Part shown: one piece after another, positions 44,816-55,625 of the stretch
Numbering within the stretch: position 1 is the first letter of the stretch
How the letters are laid out: every line of letters starts with the position of its first letter
Origin: Haemonchus contortus
Taxonomy: Eukaryota; Nematoda; Chromadorea; Rhabditida; Trichostrongylidae
Assembly: GCA_000469685.2 (NCBI GenBank)
Contig: LS997564.1
Coordinates: forward strand, 7,652,591 to 7,716,590
Length of the DNA stretch: 64,000 bases
Reading direction: 5' to 3'
Made by a program: the position numbers and the translations under genes
The notes under the pieces: model-generated
What the model was told of the DNA's origin: nothing
Seen by the model: the letters and a program-made list of their open reading frames with translations, nothing else
Databases searched by the model: none

Positions 44816-47800
44816 CACTTGCATTTTTGTGTGCTTGTAACTTTTATTTTAATAAACTTGCTTTTACACAACATTGTTTTGAACACAAATAAACAGCAAC
44901 AATAAATAAAAACAACGAAACTGAGTGAGCGAGTGGGCGAACTCAGAACTGAGCACTTCTGTGGGCGAGAAAAACACAAGTGGAAAACACAAGTGCACAC
45001 ACCTCTGTGGCACTACAATTCGCACCCCACATATGCACGCAAGACTGTGGTTCAACCTACACCAACCACACTAATTGTGATCTCAAATCGTACTCTGAAC
45101 GATTGGGGAGTAAATCACGTCCGCTTCTTAGGAACAATGTTCTACGGAAGACGGCGATGAACTCCTCATCTAGGCCGCTCTGATTCTCACAAAAGTTACG
45201 CTAATTCCCCTCTCTCGATTTCACAACTGAATTGAGTGTATGGGCCGTTATTGGAGGTTCTTATCCCCCACTTCTCTCTAGTAAAAACCTCACGACAATT
45301 TCCCCGCGCCCTTTATTCAAAAGAAACACGACTCTTCTCCCTCGATCCGACCACAACGATCCTGATTCTACGCTTTTTCATCGTTGGATTCTACCTTATG
45401 TTAAGGTTACCGCTTAGCCTCTACCACCTGAACTATTTCTTCTAGCATACATTGCTAATCCCATTACTTCGAAAAACAACCCAAATAACTCAATTTTTAG
45501 TCCCCAAAACGTTCGTTTTCTTCATATAGCGTGACTTTATATAACGTGGTGCGCCACTCCTTTCCTCCCCGGGTTCCCCTTTAGGCAAAAAACGGCTCAT
45601 AGACTCCATTCAGTAACCACAATCATTGCGAAAGAGTTGCCAATGATGAGGAATTCAGTGCAGAAGATCCCGTAACTTTGTCAAAATTACGGTCAGACTG
45701 GTCTCAAGAGAGATGTTCTGGCACATCTCCATGCCGCTATAGCCCTTTTTGGTGAGAAAAGAACTAGCGAGACCCTCCTACATGATTACGGGGCATTTCA
45801 ACTCTACAATAGTGCATTTCCCAATCCTTTCCATCTCACCTCCGGAAAGCCTCCCCATTTTCCTTAGAAATTAATTTCCCATCAAACTTCTTTCAAAAAA
45901 AAAAGGATCCCTACGTCTAGTTCGGGTCACAGTACTTCTCCCAGTTCAAGTGATCGGCTCATCAACCAACTCTCCCTTCACGCCCTTCCTTCCCTTTCCC
46001 GATTCTATCTTTTCTTCTCATACATCCCCGTGAATCTTCTCATTCCTCTTCATAAAGTCATTCCCTTCGCCCCACAAAATATCGCAGAGAAACGGAAACG
46101 GTGAGAAAGGGTTCCCACCTTTCCAGAGACAAGCCTACCAAATGTTGAAACAGTTACTCCCACCACCCTGATTTGCTACATAATCATCCCAGTCCATCCC
46201 ACGAGTGCCCGCCCATGCATACCATCTTCTTTTTTCAACTCTCCCCTCTGGACTCCCTCCATAGGATGCTTACATGCGATTCTACATTTTCTTCTTCCTA
46301 GTTCCTTCCCATTTTCCTAGGAATTTGGGGGATTATGTGGAAATTAATTTCTGAGATTTATCAGGAGATATTCCCTCTTATACCCACCACCCCGAATTGC
46401 TACTAATCACCTGACCTAATCTCTCAAGAACCCACCCATGCATCCTATCACCTTTTGCAATTCTCCCAGAAGCTATCCCTTCCTTTGTTCGCTCAATTAC
46501 GATTCTTTATAATCCGCACTTCTCGCAGAGCTTTAGGGCATAGAATTGTACCAAACAAACACACAACAATTTCAGATAAGCCATTAAGATTTTACTTTCA
46601 ATGACCGCTTTTGTGCCCCCCTCAAACAAAGACGTGAAAGTACTCGTTGTCGCCTCCCTGTCCCTTCAAAAGAAAACTTGAATCACATGGCTTATCCTTA
46701 GCTCACTTGACCTTCCCATTCACTTACCTTGGACAATGCAGGGTCAGAAACAACGTTGTGGACCTAACTTCTTTGAGAGCCCCTCAGAGGGTGACTTACT
46801 TAAAATCCCATCTCTGTTCAAAAACTAAATTTGTGTTTGTACCCCATAGTATCTTACAAAAATTTGTAAATAATGAATTTTTCAAGCAATCCCCTCCCAC
46901 TCCCGCATTTTCATAGCGGTCCCCTTTCACCACCCTCCCCCACCCCTACCCAATTATGACCCTCCTGAATGGTTAACACTGTGAATGGTCTTGCACTTCT
47001 CACAGTCCCGTAAACTCCCGTAACACTCCTCCCCGGTCTAATGAAGTTACAACCCCCGTGAGCACCTACTGTTCAGCCCACCTAACCATTCCCTCAGGGA
47101 AAAGCTTGCCTGAACCCCGTTCACCTGCTAGACACCCCTCACACACCTAAGTGCCAATGAAGTCCTCCCAAATACTCTTCAAATACTCTGCATTTTTTTT
47201 AAGATGAGCTCCGGTCAAGGCTTTCTGAAAAACTCCCTCAGGAAGATCGGGTAACCAAAAAAGAGAGAAGCACTAACCCTACCTTTCAACCCCCCACCCC
47301 TAGCTCCTTCTGACTGTAGTTCTGACCCTACATTTTATAAAAATGAAAAATAAAAATCAAATCACCACTCCCATACATACCTTCACACCTGACCACTCAT
47401 CCTTGCCTAGGTCTAATACGAGAACATTATAACATCAGGGAAAAACCGCCAGTCTTGAAGACAGAGCCTCCTCGAACTTGGAATTCAGAACATTTCGAGC
47501 AAACTCCGTCTCTAAGACCCACAACAAGAAAAAAATCTTTATGAATACCGAACACAATCGATCAAAAACGACAAAAATCACAAATCCATCAATACTCTTC
47601 CGATTCTGCTGAGCATGCCGCTTCCCACAACAAAGAATCCCATGTCGAAGTGGTCATTTGTCATGCAACATACTTAGTAGATGCGTCCCCCGTGATGCTA
47701 ATTTTGGATATGCATTCATAATTCGGGAAAGGTTCTCTAAAACGGACTGTGAAGATTTCATCTGAGGAGCTGACGCTTCAGGAGAGGTCAATTGAAACTT

Positions 47801-47967
47801 TCAGCCTGAAGGACACGGTTAGCTCAGGACATTCCTCCAGAAGTACCCATCCGGACGTCGTTCAGCATTTCAAAATTATCCGGTAGGACATTGAAACACG
47901 ATACCCGAACTACCTAGCATTAAAGACACAACGTTTCCTTTCTAGAAGGAGGGATGTTAAAAATGAA
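44816..47967. other. Geneless stretch with strong C-over-G skew
   Basis: From about 45.9 to 47.5 kb the plus strand is rich in C and A and poor in G; for example 46921-46980 has roughly 4 G against more than 25 C. Frames here are short. A repeated word (acacaagtg) occurs at 44973-44995. No gene or transposon end was recognised. Confidence 0.55.
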
Positions 47968-47972
47968 CCAAC

Positions 47973-48663
47973 TGTTTCGACGGCTCGGTGGTAGAATGCT
48001 CGATAGGATATTTATTTCAATATTTATTGGGTCAACAAGTCATAACTACAATTCGTGCCATTACAAAGCAAACAGTCTGAAGATTGTGCAACCTTGTTCG
48101 TCTTGTTTTGGAAATGCTGGTGGTGGGTCCGACAGGCGGCAAGTTGGAGCGCTCAGCTTATTTCCTTCGAATTGTTGCACCGTACCGCTCTTGTTCATTG
48201 TTCATTGGAAACGATTGTCTGTCTCCCTTGCAATTGGGTTGTTGGTGAGCGGAGGGCGAGGAACTTGGACTTGGGAGCAGTGCCGTTGATGGCACTGCCC
48301 GATTTTGGAACCGCCCAGCTGTGGAGTTGCCGAACTGTCAGGAACTGCTTGAGAGAGCCGCCGGGAGCAGAGCCGAGAGCTCCGAGCCCGAGGGCTGTCA
48401 AGAACTGGAAGTGACAAGAAGGGGAAGTCCCGGACTGCCACAAACTGGGCCTTTTATACCCAAAAAAATGGGCAGTTTATATACCGGCCCCGGTGGGCGG
48501 GCATTTGGTCTTTGGTATGGGAACCTTACGGAATTCCCGCAATTTTGTACTTTGGTGTGGGAACGGGCGAAGTTTCCGCAACTTTGGAGTCTCGCTGGAT
48601 GTATTGATTGATTGATGAAGGTGTTCATGTGCTTCCTCGTAATCATGACGAAGAGTCATGACA
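47973..48663 (-). repeat. 3' LTR (691 bp)
   Basis: The downstream LTR in element orientation. On the plus strand it runs from tgtttcgacggctcggtgg to gaagagtcatgaca. It has about 93 bases (around 48262-48354) missing from the other LTR. Confidence 0.92.
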
Positions 48664-48792
48664 CTCCACACGGCGAAGAAGTTATGAAAACGTGCAGGTT
48701 TTGCCGTTTGCATCCTCCCCGCCACCTTTGAGTTAGGTGATTGTTTTGCTTTCGAAAACAAGGTTGCGTTTGCAATCATATACTACATAGAA

Positions 48793-50099
48793 TTAAGTAA
48801 AACATGCGTACAAAAGGATACAGAAATCTATACTATACACAATGTAAATAAGTAAGCGATGTACTGTAGTCCAGTCAGATGTCCATTGTGGTCGTGAAGT
48901 CGATGTTGTCGTAGCTGCTGGTGGGTGCTGCGTCGTGATGATAGAAATGCGATTTGTGTGTTGTCTGATGATGAGAGCTACTAGTGTTTCAATAGTCGTG
49001 ACGACGCGATCAGCCGTAGAGGGAGGCGAAGTAGGAAGAAGGTAGATGATATCGCTAGTTTGAGAAGTTTGTAGAAAAGGAGTAGTATTCTTAGTGGGGG
49101 AAGTGATGTGACGAGAATATTTATAGTGGAATTTTTCCTTGTTCTTGTGTTGTTTTTTTGAAAGCAGATTGCAGCTGAATGTTAGCGCGGTGATGAGGAG
49201 TATAAGGATAGTGAGCGAGTACAGGAAGAATTGTTTGCATGTGTGAAGGAAGTGAGAGAAATCCGGTAGGGCTAGTTCGATGGAGAAGTCCGAATATTCG
49301 TTAGTTGTGTTAGTGTTCCATACTTGGATGTAGTTCCAGAACGGCTTCATGCCATTGACGTAATTGAGTGTTCCTTTGAGTTCGAATACAGTAGGGTCGT
49401 ACCGCAAAAGGTTTTACAAATTTCATTAACTTTGGCGGTATTAAAAAATATAAAAACGTGATTGTACTCGCCACCTTTTGTACATGTTAGGGTAAATTGT
49501 TGTGTTCCACATACGACTTGTGCTGTTGCTTCAGTGATATCTGCTTTGCAAAAATCGTCAAAATAGACCCTTCAAGGCAATTTTGACAGCCGAGGAGATG
49601 TTTAGGGAAAACTTGACATCGGAAGTTTGAATAGTTTGTGGTATGCTTTTAATTGAAGAGATCAAAAAAGTGTCAGTTCAACTGCTATTGCGTTCGTTTC
49701 TAAAATGGGTATATTATATGTGCCTTGAGAGGTCACGATCCTGCTAGGAATGGGTAGGGGTAGCGTGTTTAATAGCTGTGTAATTCGAAAATGTTGCTGG
49801 AGCAATAGCAAGTGATATAATCTTCTGCAGGATGGCATCTGCAGGTATCTTTGTCTATGCAGTGTGGAGTGACCTTTTTTGCATGCATAACTGAATCCAG
49901 ACATGGGTATATCATTTACCGAGTTTTCAACTCTTTTGACTTTTGGTTTTCTGTAACATTTTTCCCCGTGTGTTCGCTTCAATTTTTGAGCCTCAGCTCG
50001 GGTACGACTGTCATTGTTATGGGCGTGGCTGGAATGCGTACATGCGTACGCATATGTTGTGAAAAAGTTATGATGTTGTCGTTGGCGAACGTGAGTCAC
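48793..50099 (-). pseudogene. Envelope-like glycoprotein remnant of the retroelement
   Basis: Two minus-strand frames (49662-50099 and 48793-49407) with a broken stretch between them. The upstream frame has a Cys-containing segment (FSYACKKGHSTLHRQ). The broken stretch contains a Cys-rich piece (VVCGTQQFTLTC). The downstream frame has a hydrophobic helix of about 20 residues (near residues 62-82) followed by a basic, Thr-rich tail. This order (Cys-rich ectodomain, membrane anchor, short cytoplasmic tail) just before the 3' LTR fits the glycoproteins of nematode env-bearing retroelements, some of which resemble the phlebovirus Gc class. Stops between the frames make this copy non-functional. 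Confidence 0.6.
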
Positions 50100-50494
50100 G
50101 TTGGTCTTGGCGCCTTTAGCATTCTTGTTTCTCTCGCCGGTGCGCGCTCTCTAGCGTCTTGCACCTGGTGTAGTGTTTTTTGGAGCGCTGATTCAGCCGT
50201 TGCTTTTCTTTTCTTGCTCTTGCCTTGTTCATGATCTTCTCATGAGTCCTTTTAAAATAGGATGGTTTCTTTTCGTGAATTTCCCCTTGTTTTTTCTATT
50301 TTTTGTTTTTTTTTGCATCCTGGTCTGTGTCGAATATAGGTTTGTTGTGGTTACAGTCAATCGATTGACGTGGGAAAGCTTTGACCAGTTGGGTTACCGA
50401 ATGAGCGATTACTCCACTCCTCGCTCGAAGGAGAAGTTATTTGATAGCTATCATGTTTTATATGGGCCGGCTATAAGGAGAACCCGTAATTCTC

Positions 50495-50565
50495 GGGTAT
50501 TGACATAAGCCGGCAACAACAAAAGCCCTGACTTCTCAGGCATTGACATAGGCCGGCAACAACAG
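50495..50565 (-). repeat. Short direct repeat in retroelement leader
   Basis: attgacataagccggcaaca and attgacataggccggcaaca occur about 42 bases apart. Confidence 0.8.
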
Positions 50566-50616
50566 GTAATATTGATGCTAAAGAAAGATCTCCTTTTTAC
50601 GGAGCCTCGTTGAACC

Positions 50617-50662
50617 GAACAATCTGATGGAACGCCAATGGCGTTGAAGCAGATTGTTCCTA
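50617..50662 (-). repeat. Stem-loop in retroelement leader
   Basis: gaacaatctg pairs with cagattgttc around a loop of about 23 bases that itself contains cgccaatggcg. Confidence 0.7.
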
Positions 50663-50767
50663 ACTCGGCCGATGAATGTAATATGTGCGAATAGGGTGTC
50701 TAAAAACGTGTGTGTGCAAATTTTTGCTCCTTTTTTCATTTTTATTTTTTTTTCTATAATGAGATCA

Positions 50768-50836
50768 GTGATCGTGCTTTATCGAAAGGGGTCCACGTGA
50801 CGTCTCACGTGGTGAGATCATGTCATAAAGCACAAG
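50768..50836 (-). repeat. Nested palindrome in retroelement leader
   Basis: Outer arms gtgctttat and ataaagcac enclose a nearly perfect inner palindrome, ccacgtgacgtctcacgtgg. In retroelements such structures often lie in the packaging/leader region (inference). Confidence 0.7.
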
Positions 50837-51069
50837 CATATAACTCTATGACTATTTTCATTTTTGACGTGTTGTGTTCTTTCCAGTTCTTCACGTTCTC
50901 TGTTGCTTGTTTTCTGTTTTTCGTTTTTATTTTTATCCTCTTTGTTTTCATTTTGTTTTTGTTTTTGTTTTGTTTTTTTTTGACTTGTAATTTTTTTCTC
51001 AGAATTGCATTGTAAATATTGTGAACTCGAGTTCTTTTTGGACCTTTCGATGCACCATGTTGGGGACTG

Positions 51070-51087
51070 AATTGGGCCGATGCACCA
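51070..51087 (-). other. Primer-binding site
   Basis: Directly inside the right (5') LTR the minus strand reads TGGTGCATCGGCCCAATT. It starts with TGG, complementary to the CCA end of a tRNA. It fixes the element's orientation. The priming tRNA should end in GATGCACCA. Confidence 0.75.
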
Positions 51088-51685
51088 TGTTTTGACGGCT
51101 CGGTGGTAGAATGCTCGATAGGATATTTATCTCAATATTTATTGGGTCAAAAGTCGTAAACACAATTCGTACCATTACAAAGTCAACTAGTCTGAAGATT
51201 GTGCAACCTTGTTTGTCTCGTTTTGGAATTGGTGATGGGTCCGACAGGCGGCAAGTTGGAGTGTTCAGCTTATTTGCTTCGAATTGTTGTACCGTACCGC
51301 TCTTGTTTATTGTCCATTGGAAACGACTGTTGTCGTTCTTGCTATTGGGTTGTTGGAGAGCGGAGACTGTTTGAGAGAGCCGCCGGGAGTAGAGCCGAGG
51401 GCTCCGAGCCCGAGAGCTGTCAAGAACTGGAAGTGACAAGAAAAGGAAGTGCCGGACTGCCACAAACTGGGCCTTTTATACCCAAAAAAATGGGCGGTTT
51501 ATATACTGGCCCCGGTGGGCGGTGCATTTGTTCTTTGGTATGGGAACCTTACGGAATTCCCGCAATTTTGTACTTTGGTGTGGGAACGGGCGAAGTTTCC
51601 GCAACTTTGGAGTCTCGCTGGATGTATTGATTGATTGTGAAGGTGTTCATGTGCTTCCTCGTAATCATGACGAAGAGTCATGACA
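51088..51685 (-). repeat. 5' LTR (598 bp)
   Basis: The upstream LTR in element orientation. On the plus strand it runs from tgttttgacggctcggtgg to gaagagtcatgaca. It lacks a 93-bp block present in the other LTR. Confidence 0.92.
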
Positions 51686-51690
51686 CCAAC

Positions 51691-52051
51691 TACACTAACG
51701 GGACCATTTCCCATCGCCTGTTGACAAAATCCAATAGACTATGCCAAAAAGACCAAACCCCCAAAAGCTCACCCCCCATTAATCCCAAAGCCCATCACTT
51801 TACGTCTGCGATTACCGCTCACGTAGTAGTGGACCTTCCACAAACACCTCCCTATGGTCGTAGATTCACGGCCATACTCCGCTCAGGCTTGCTATTTCGG
51901 AAAACAGATTTGATACCAACATCCGAGAGCTTGTCTATTGTTAAAGTCGAACTACAAATGGCCACTTCTATCTGGGATCCTTTCGATAATTTTCACGATT
52001 CCTAATCAAACCCAAAGACCTGAACCGCGCGGCAGATTCCTTACAAATAAG
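51691..52051. other. Intergenic, no gene seen
   Basis: A plus-strand frame (51631-52005) starts in the LTR and has no recognisable domain. Confidence 0.4.
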
Positions 52052-52149
52052 TTAAGAAACTCGCTGAGTTACGCTGCTCTTACGCTGGTACTGCCTATTA
52101 TACAAGGTAGTACCAACTTAAGAGCAGCGGTACTCCGCTAGTTTCTTAA
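52052..52149. repeat. 98-bp palindromic mini-element with TTAA ends
   Basis: The two arms (ttaagaaact...gctgctctta...ggtactgcct and the inverse) meet around attatacaa. Both ends are TTAA. Probably a tiny fold-back element. Confidence 0.8.
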
Positions 52150-53451
52150 TTACTTAAAAGAAAACTACTGTAAGGTAGACAGACCCCTGCAGAAAATCAC
52201 TACTTCCCGATCACTGTTCCAGTTGGATCTTCTGACTTCTTTGACCGCTTTTGACTGATTGACCATATGCAGCGGGATTTGTGCAGGATCTGTCGCAGCC
52301 GTCACCGATCAAAGTTTCTAAAACGACAATCCTGCTGATGAGCCAACAAGTAAAAGGAGTAATCACTGAAAACTGTCAGAAAATTAGGAAAACTGAAAAT
52401 AGAACAAGAGGAATCGGTCAGAGTTTTGCTTATTTTATTTCATTAGTTGATAAACCACAATAAAAATGACCTAAAAAGGAAGTGAAGTAGACGAGTAAAG
52501 AAATGTCCAATCATCCTGCCCCCTTCCTGGTCAGATTTCCAGGCACTGCGTTGGATAAGGTAAGAAAGACGTGGACGAACGGAAAAAATGAACATCGGCG
52601 CTCTGACGGACAGAATCGATGGAATTCCTATGGATATCGAACTTTGAACTTCGGTATTTGGCTCGAAACGGCCAACATCTCCTGAGGGACCGGATATCAA
52701 AGTTCAAAGTTCAATGAGCGGGCCTTAGAGTGGGTGACGGGAAAGACTTCGCATGGGGGGAGGGGAAAGAACGAAAAACACTTCACTATTCATCGATTTG
52801 CCAATCGATTCAATTACCACAATGATTCGCGTATTCCCGAATCAATTCATGAATAGATATACATTCGACTACCAGCCCTGAGTGCAAGTAATGCTGGGCC
52901 CGGGCGGCTGCTAGGGCTTCCGTAGCTTGGTCATGAAGGTATCTGGGATGTTGAAGTGCATTCATGGCTGTAGTCTGTAGTCCTGTGTTGGTCCTTCCAC
53001 CATCATCGCCTCGTTTCGCGCTCGCTATCGTTGATCTTCATTATCGGTGCTTAAGAGACCTCACAGAGGAATACCACAGAGGAGAAAAATAAGGCGAATA
53101 TAAAGCTGCCAAGTAGAGATATCACCCACACCTTTCCAGAACCAAGCTCGCTACGACATACACAGGGATTATCTTCCGGGGCAAACACCTGTTGAAGAAA
53201 CAAAACCTGTTTTGTTTTCGAAAGTGGCGATGTCAGTGGCTACCATCCCATACATATTTTATCATTATATTGATGCTGTCTATAATTTGAACAGCGCTTC
53301 CTCCAATCAGAAAGTACCCATTCGGTTTTCAACACGATGACCGCATCGCTGTCCGTCAGATGGTCTCAGTCACATCATGATCAGACTTTTTCCAGTCCAA
53401 CCTCACCAACTGGCCTGTTCTGCTAGTGTAAACACTATAGCTTGTCTATAG
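52150..53451. other. Intergenic, no gene seen
   Basis: aactttgaacttcgg and aagttcaaagttc around 52635-52710 form another loose inverted repeat. No gene. Confidence 0.4.
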
Positions 53452-53625
53452 CACTAGAGATCAGTGTAGTACTCATAATAGAAAGCCAATCGTGTCAAAA
53501 TAGACTTGTCACTCAGTCGACAAGTGCTCGGTAGACTCAGTTGCACTTGTCGACTGAGTGACAAGTCTATTTTGACACGATTGGCTTTCTATCATGACTA
53601 CTACACTGATCTCTAATCTCTAGTG
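53452..53625. repeat. 174-bp near-perfect hairpin element
   Basis: The arms begin cactagagatcagtgtagta on both ends and are essentially identical over the inner ~55 bases (agaaagccaatcgtgtcaaa through gactcagtcgacaagtg). They enclose a 17-base loop (ctcggtagactcagttg). The right arm has a 7-base insertion. No coding potential. Transcription from either side would give a long hairpin RNA. Confidence 0.88.
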
Positions 53626-53709
53626 CGTGTATAAACCATTGTTCAACAGTTTTTGGGCTCTTTCCCGCAAACTGACGATCCCCACATCAGACTGCATGGT
53701 TGCTATTTA

Positions 53710-54973
53710 TTAGGTTGTTCGGAAAGGAATGCGCGTTTGAGTTCAAAAAATTTTTCATTATAGAAACAAAACTAAACAAGATCAATTCAAAAGATACTTA
53801 CCATTACTATCAATGACTTCTTGTCTACGCTTACGCAAAGAATGGATTCTTCTTCTGAAGAACTCGGCCGGCTGCAACTCAAAGTAGTTGGACACCCTGA
53901 GTTGGACTTTTTCGCGGTTTTTGAATTTTCTCTCGGCCAAGGAGTGCTGCATTGACCGGAACAGATGGTCATCGGATGGAGTCAGGTTTGTGCTGTAAGG
54001 CGGATGAGGCAGGAATTCCCAACCCCTATTCCTCAATTTTTTTCCTCAATGGTTTTCGCAACATGTTGACGGGCGTTGTCGAGGAGGAATTTTGTCGACG
54101 TCGTTTCGACACCTTGACGACGCAGGGCTTGATCCACGCGGTTCAACTGATCTTCGTAAATGTCCGACGTAACCGTTTGACCCGAACTCCGGACTTGAAA
54201 CTACACTCAACCTTTGCTGTTTCACCAAACACAGAGCATCACCTTTCTGCCGTGTATATCCGGTTTCGTAGTGGGTTTTGGAGTGTCACCGGCGTCTATC
54301 CACTGTCCTTTTCGTGTTGTGTTGTCGAAGCAGATCCATTTCTCGTCTGATGTAATAATAGAGTTGAAAAAACCGCTGTTCTTGGAGCGATGGAGAAGAA
54401 TTTCGGCCACCGCCACTTGTGTTGCCTGGTTTGGGTCGCCCAGCTGGTGCGGTACCCATTTTCCGCACCTGTTCTTCTTGCCAATTGCCAGCAAATGCTC
54501 ATGGATGGTAGAGTTTGAGCAGCCAACATGTGTGGCCAGTTCTCGGGTGGTTTGGTGTGGATCCAATTTGATGACGGTCTTCAACACTTGGTCATCGACG
54601 AACTGAGGCTGACTTCTATGTTCTTCGTCCTCTAAGCTTTCATTACCGTTTTGGAAACGCCGACACCATCGTCGACACTGGCATTCTGACAGGGCTTTTT
54701 CGCCGTATACTTCAGTTGTGGCACGATGAGATTCAGCAGCCGATTTTCCTTGCTTGAAGTTGTACTACATGCAATCCCGCAAAAGGCATTTTTGGTCAAG
54801 CAACTTTTAAACTTTTTTTCTTAGAAAAAACGAATTAGACATGGCTAAAAATATATCAAAAGATGCACAATGAAAACCTCTTTCTAATAGACAAAATCGT
54901 TCTGGAAAATCTTTTATAGTAGGAGAGAAATGAATGGAGAAAGTTAGCGCGCATTCCTTTCCGAACAACCTAA
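53710..54973 (-). mobile_element. mariner transposon, decayed (1264 bp)
   Basis: Perfect terminal inverted repeats of about 26 bases start TTAGGTTGTTCGGAAAGGAA on both ends, with TA duplications at 53708-53709 and 54974-54975. Size and ends are normal for the mariner family. It encodes a broken transposase on the minus strand. Confidence 0.95.
53782..54810 (-). pseudogene. mariner transposase pseudogene (DD34D)
   Basis: N-terminal part: LLRDC, a premature stop, then YNFKQGKSAAESHRATTEVY, a mariner HTH domain (ECQCRRWCRRFQNG). The second HTH and the start of the catalytic domain are intact at 54222-54587 (TRELATHVGCSNSTIHEHL; ITSDEKWICFDN). Catalytic Asp codons: 54345-54347 (SDEKW), 54078-54080 (LLDNARQHV), 53971-53973 (TPSDDHLF). 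The second-to-third distance fits DD34D with a 2-base frame shift. The usual YSPDLAP motif reads YSTNLTP. Several frame breaks between 54040 and 54222 make it inactive. Confidence 0.93.
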
Positions 54974-55625
54974 TATAAACTGAGGGGCGGCTGCGAAATT
55001 TGCTGTGGGGGACCGCAATACCGAAACCCGCGCCGCGCTCATGTGCATAGTTGCAGCTGGCCTAAATCTGAAAGTGAAATGAAAGCCACTACGATTTGGA
55101 ATGGGTGAGAGGAAAGGAGAGCGCAACACCCAACATCTTCCTTTAAATGTACAGAAAAGGGAAGGTGTTGAGTAAATTGGAACTTTAGGCACTGGGCCCT
55201 AGTTGAGAAATCGTTTGTGCATACGCGGACAGATTTGTACCTTTTAGGAGTTATCATTTATTATGAATCTTCCTCTAAAGCAACTAGGGTGTGGGTTGTG
55301 CTACCCCGGGAGTCATCATCGAGTGCCTGTCACTGCTTATACCACAATACGACTTTTGCTTTGAAAGTCCTACCTCAAACTAGCAGAAGTTTTCAGAACT
55401 TGAATAACTGTTTGTCGCCCTAACCCTGATTATTACCTATAATTATAACCTGCAGATGACACCCAACACCTTCCCTTTTCTGTACATTTCCCATCCTGGT
55501 GGCTTTCATTTCACTTTTAAATTTAGGCCAGCTGCAACTAAGCACATGAGCGCGGGTTACGGTGTGGCGGTTCCACAGCGGATTTCGCAGCCGCCCCTCA
55601 GTTTATAAATAGCACCGACTGCGAC

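Larger units (their letters stand above)
47968..51690 (-). mobile_element. LTR retrotransposon, gag-pol lost, envelope-like remnant (minus strand)
   Basis: The element is 47973-51685 (3713 bp) between perfect 5-bp duplications CCAAC (47968-47972 and 51686-51690). LTRs begin TG and end CA. The orientation is minus, because a primer-binding site lies just inside the right LTR and the envelope-like region lies next to the left LTR. The internal part is only 2424 bp with no protease, reverse transcriptase or integrase, so it is a deletion derivative needing help in trans. The LTRs are similar over their common length, but one differs by a 93-bp block. Confidence 0.92.
53685..55625. mobile_element. 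Fold-back element interrupted by a mariner transposon
   Basis: Inverted arms: left, gctattta (53702-53709), then, after the mariner, taaactgaggggcggctgcg and on to about 55165; right, about 55457-55612. Both share ctgaggggcggctgcgaaat, cagctggcctaaat, gtgaaatgaaagcc and acagaaaagggaaggtgttg. Removing the mariner restores gctatttataaactgagggg, exactly the inverse of the right arm. No coding frame. Outer limits are approximate. Confidence 0.82.

Noticed and set aside
44423..45000. Long frames on both strands (160 and 121 codons)
   Set aside because: They overlap each other and lie across the end of a long inverted-repeat arm; no protein family.
50710..51015. Phe-rich plus-strand frame of 101 codons
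   Set aside because: It is the complement of an A-rich leader of the minus-strand retroelement.
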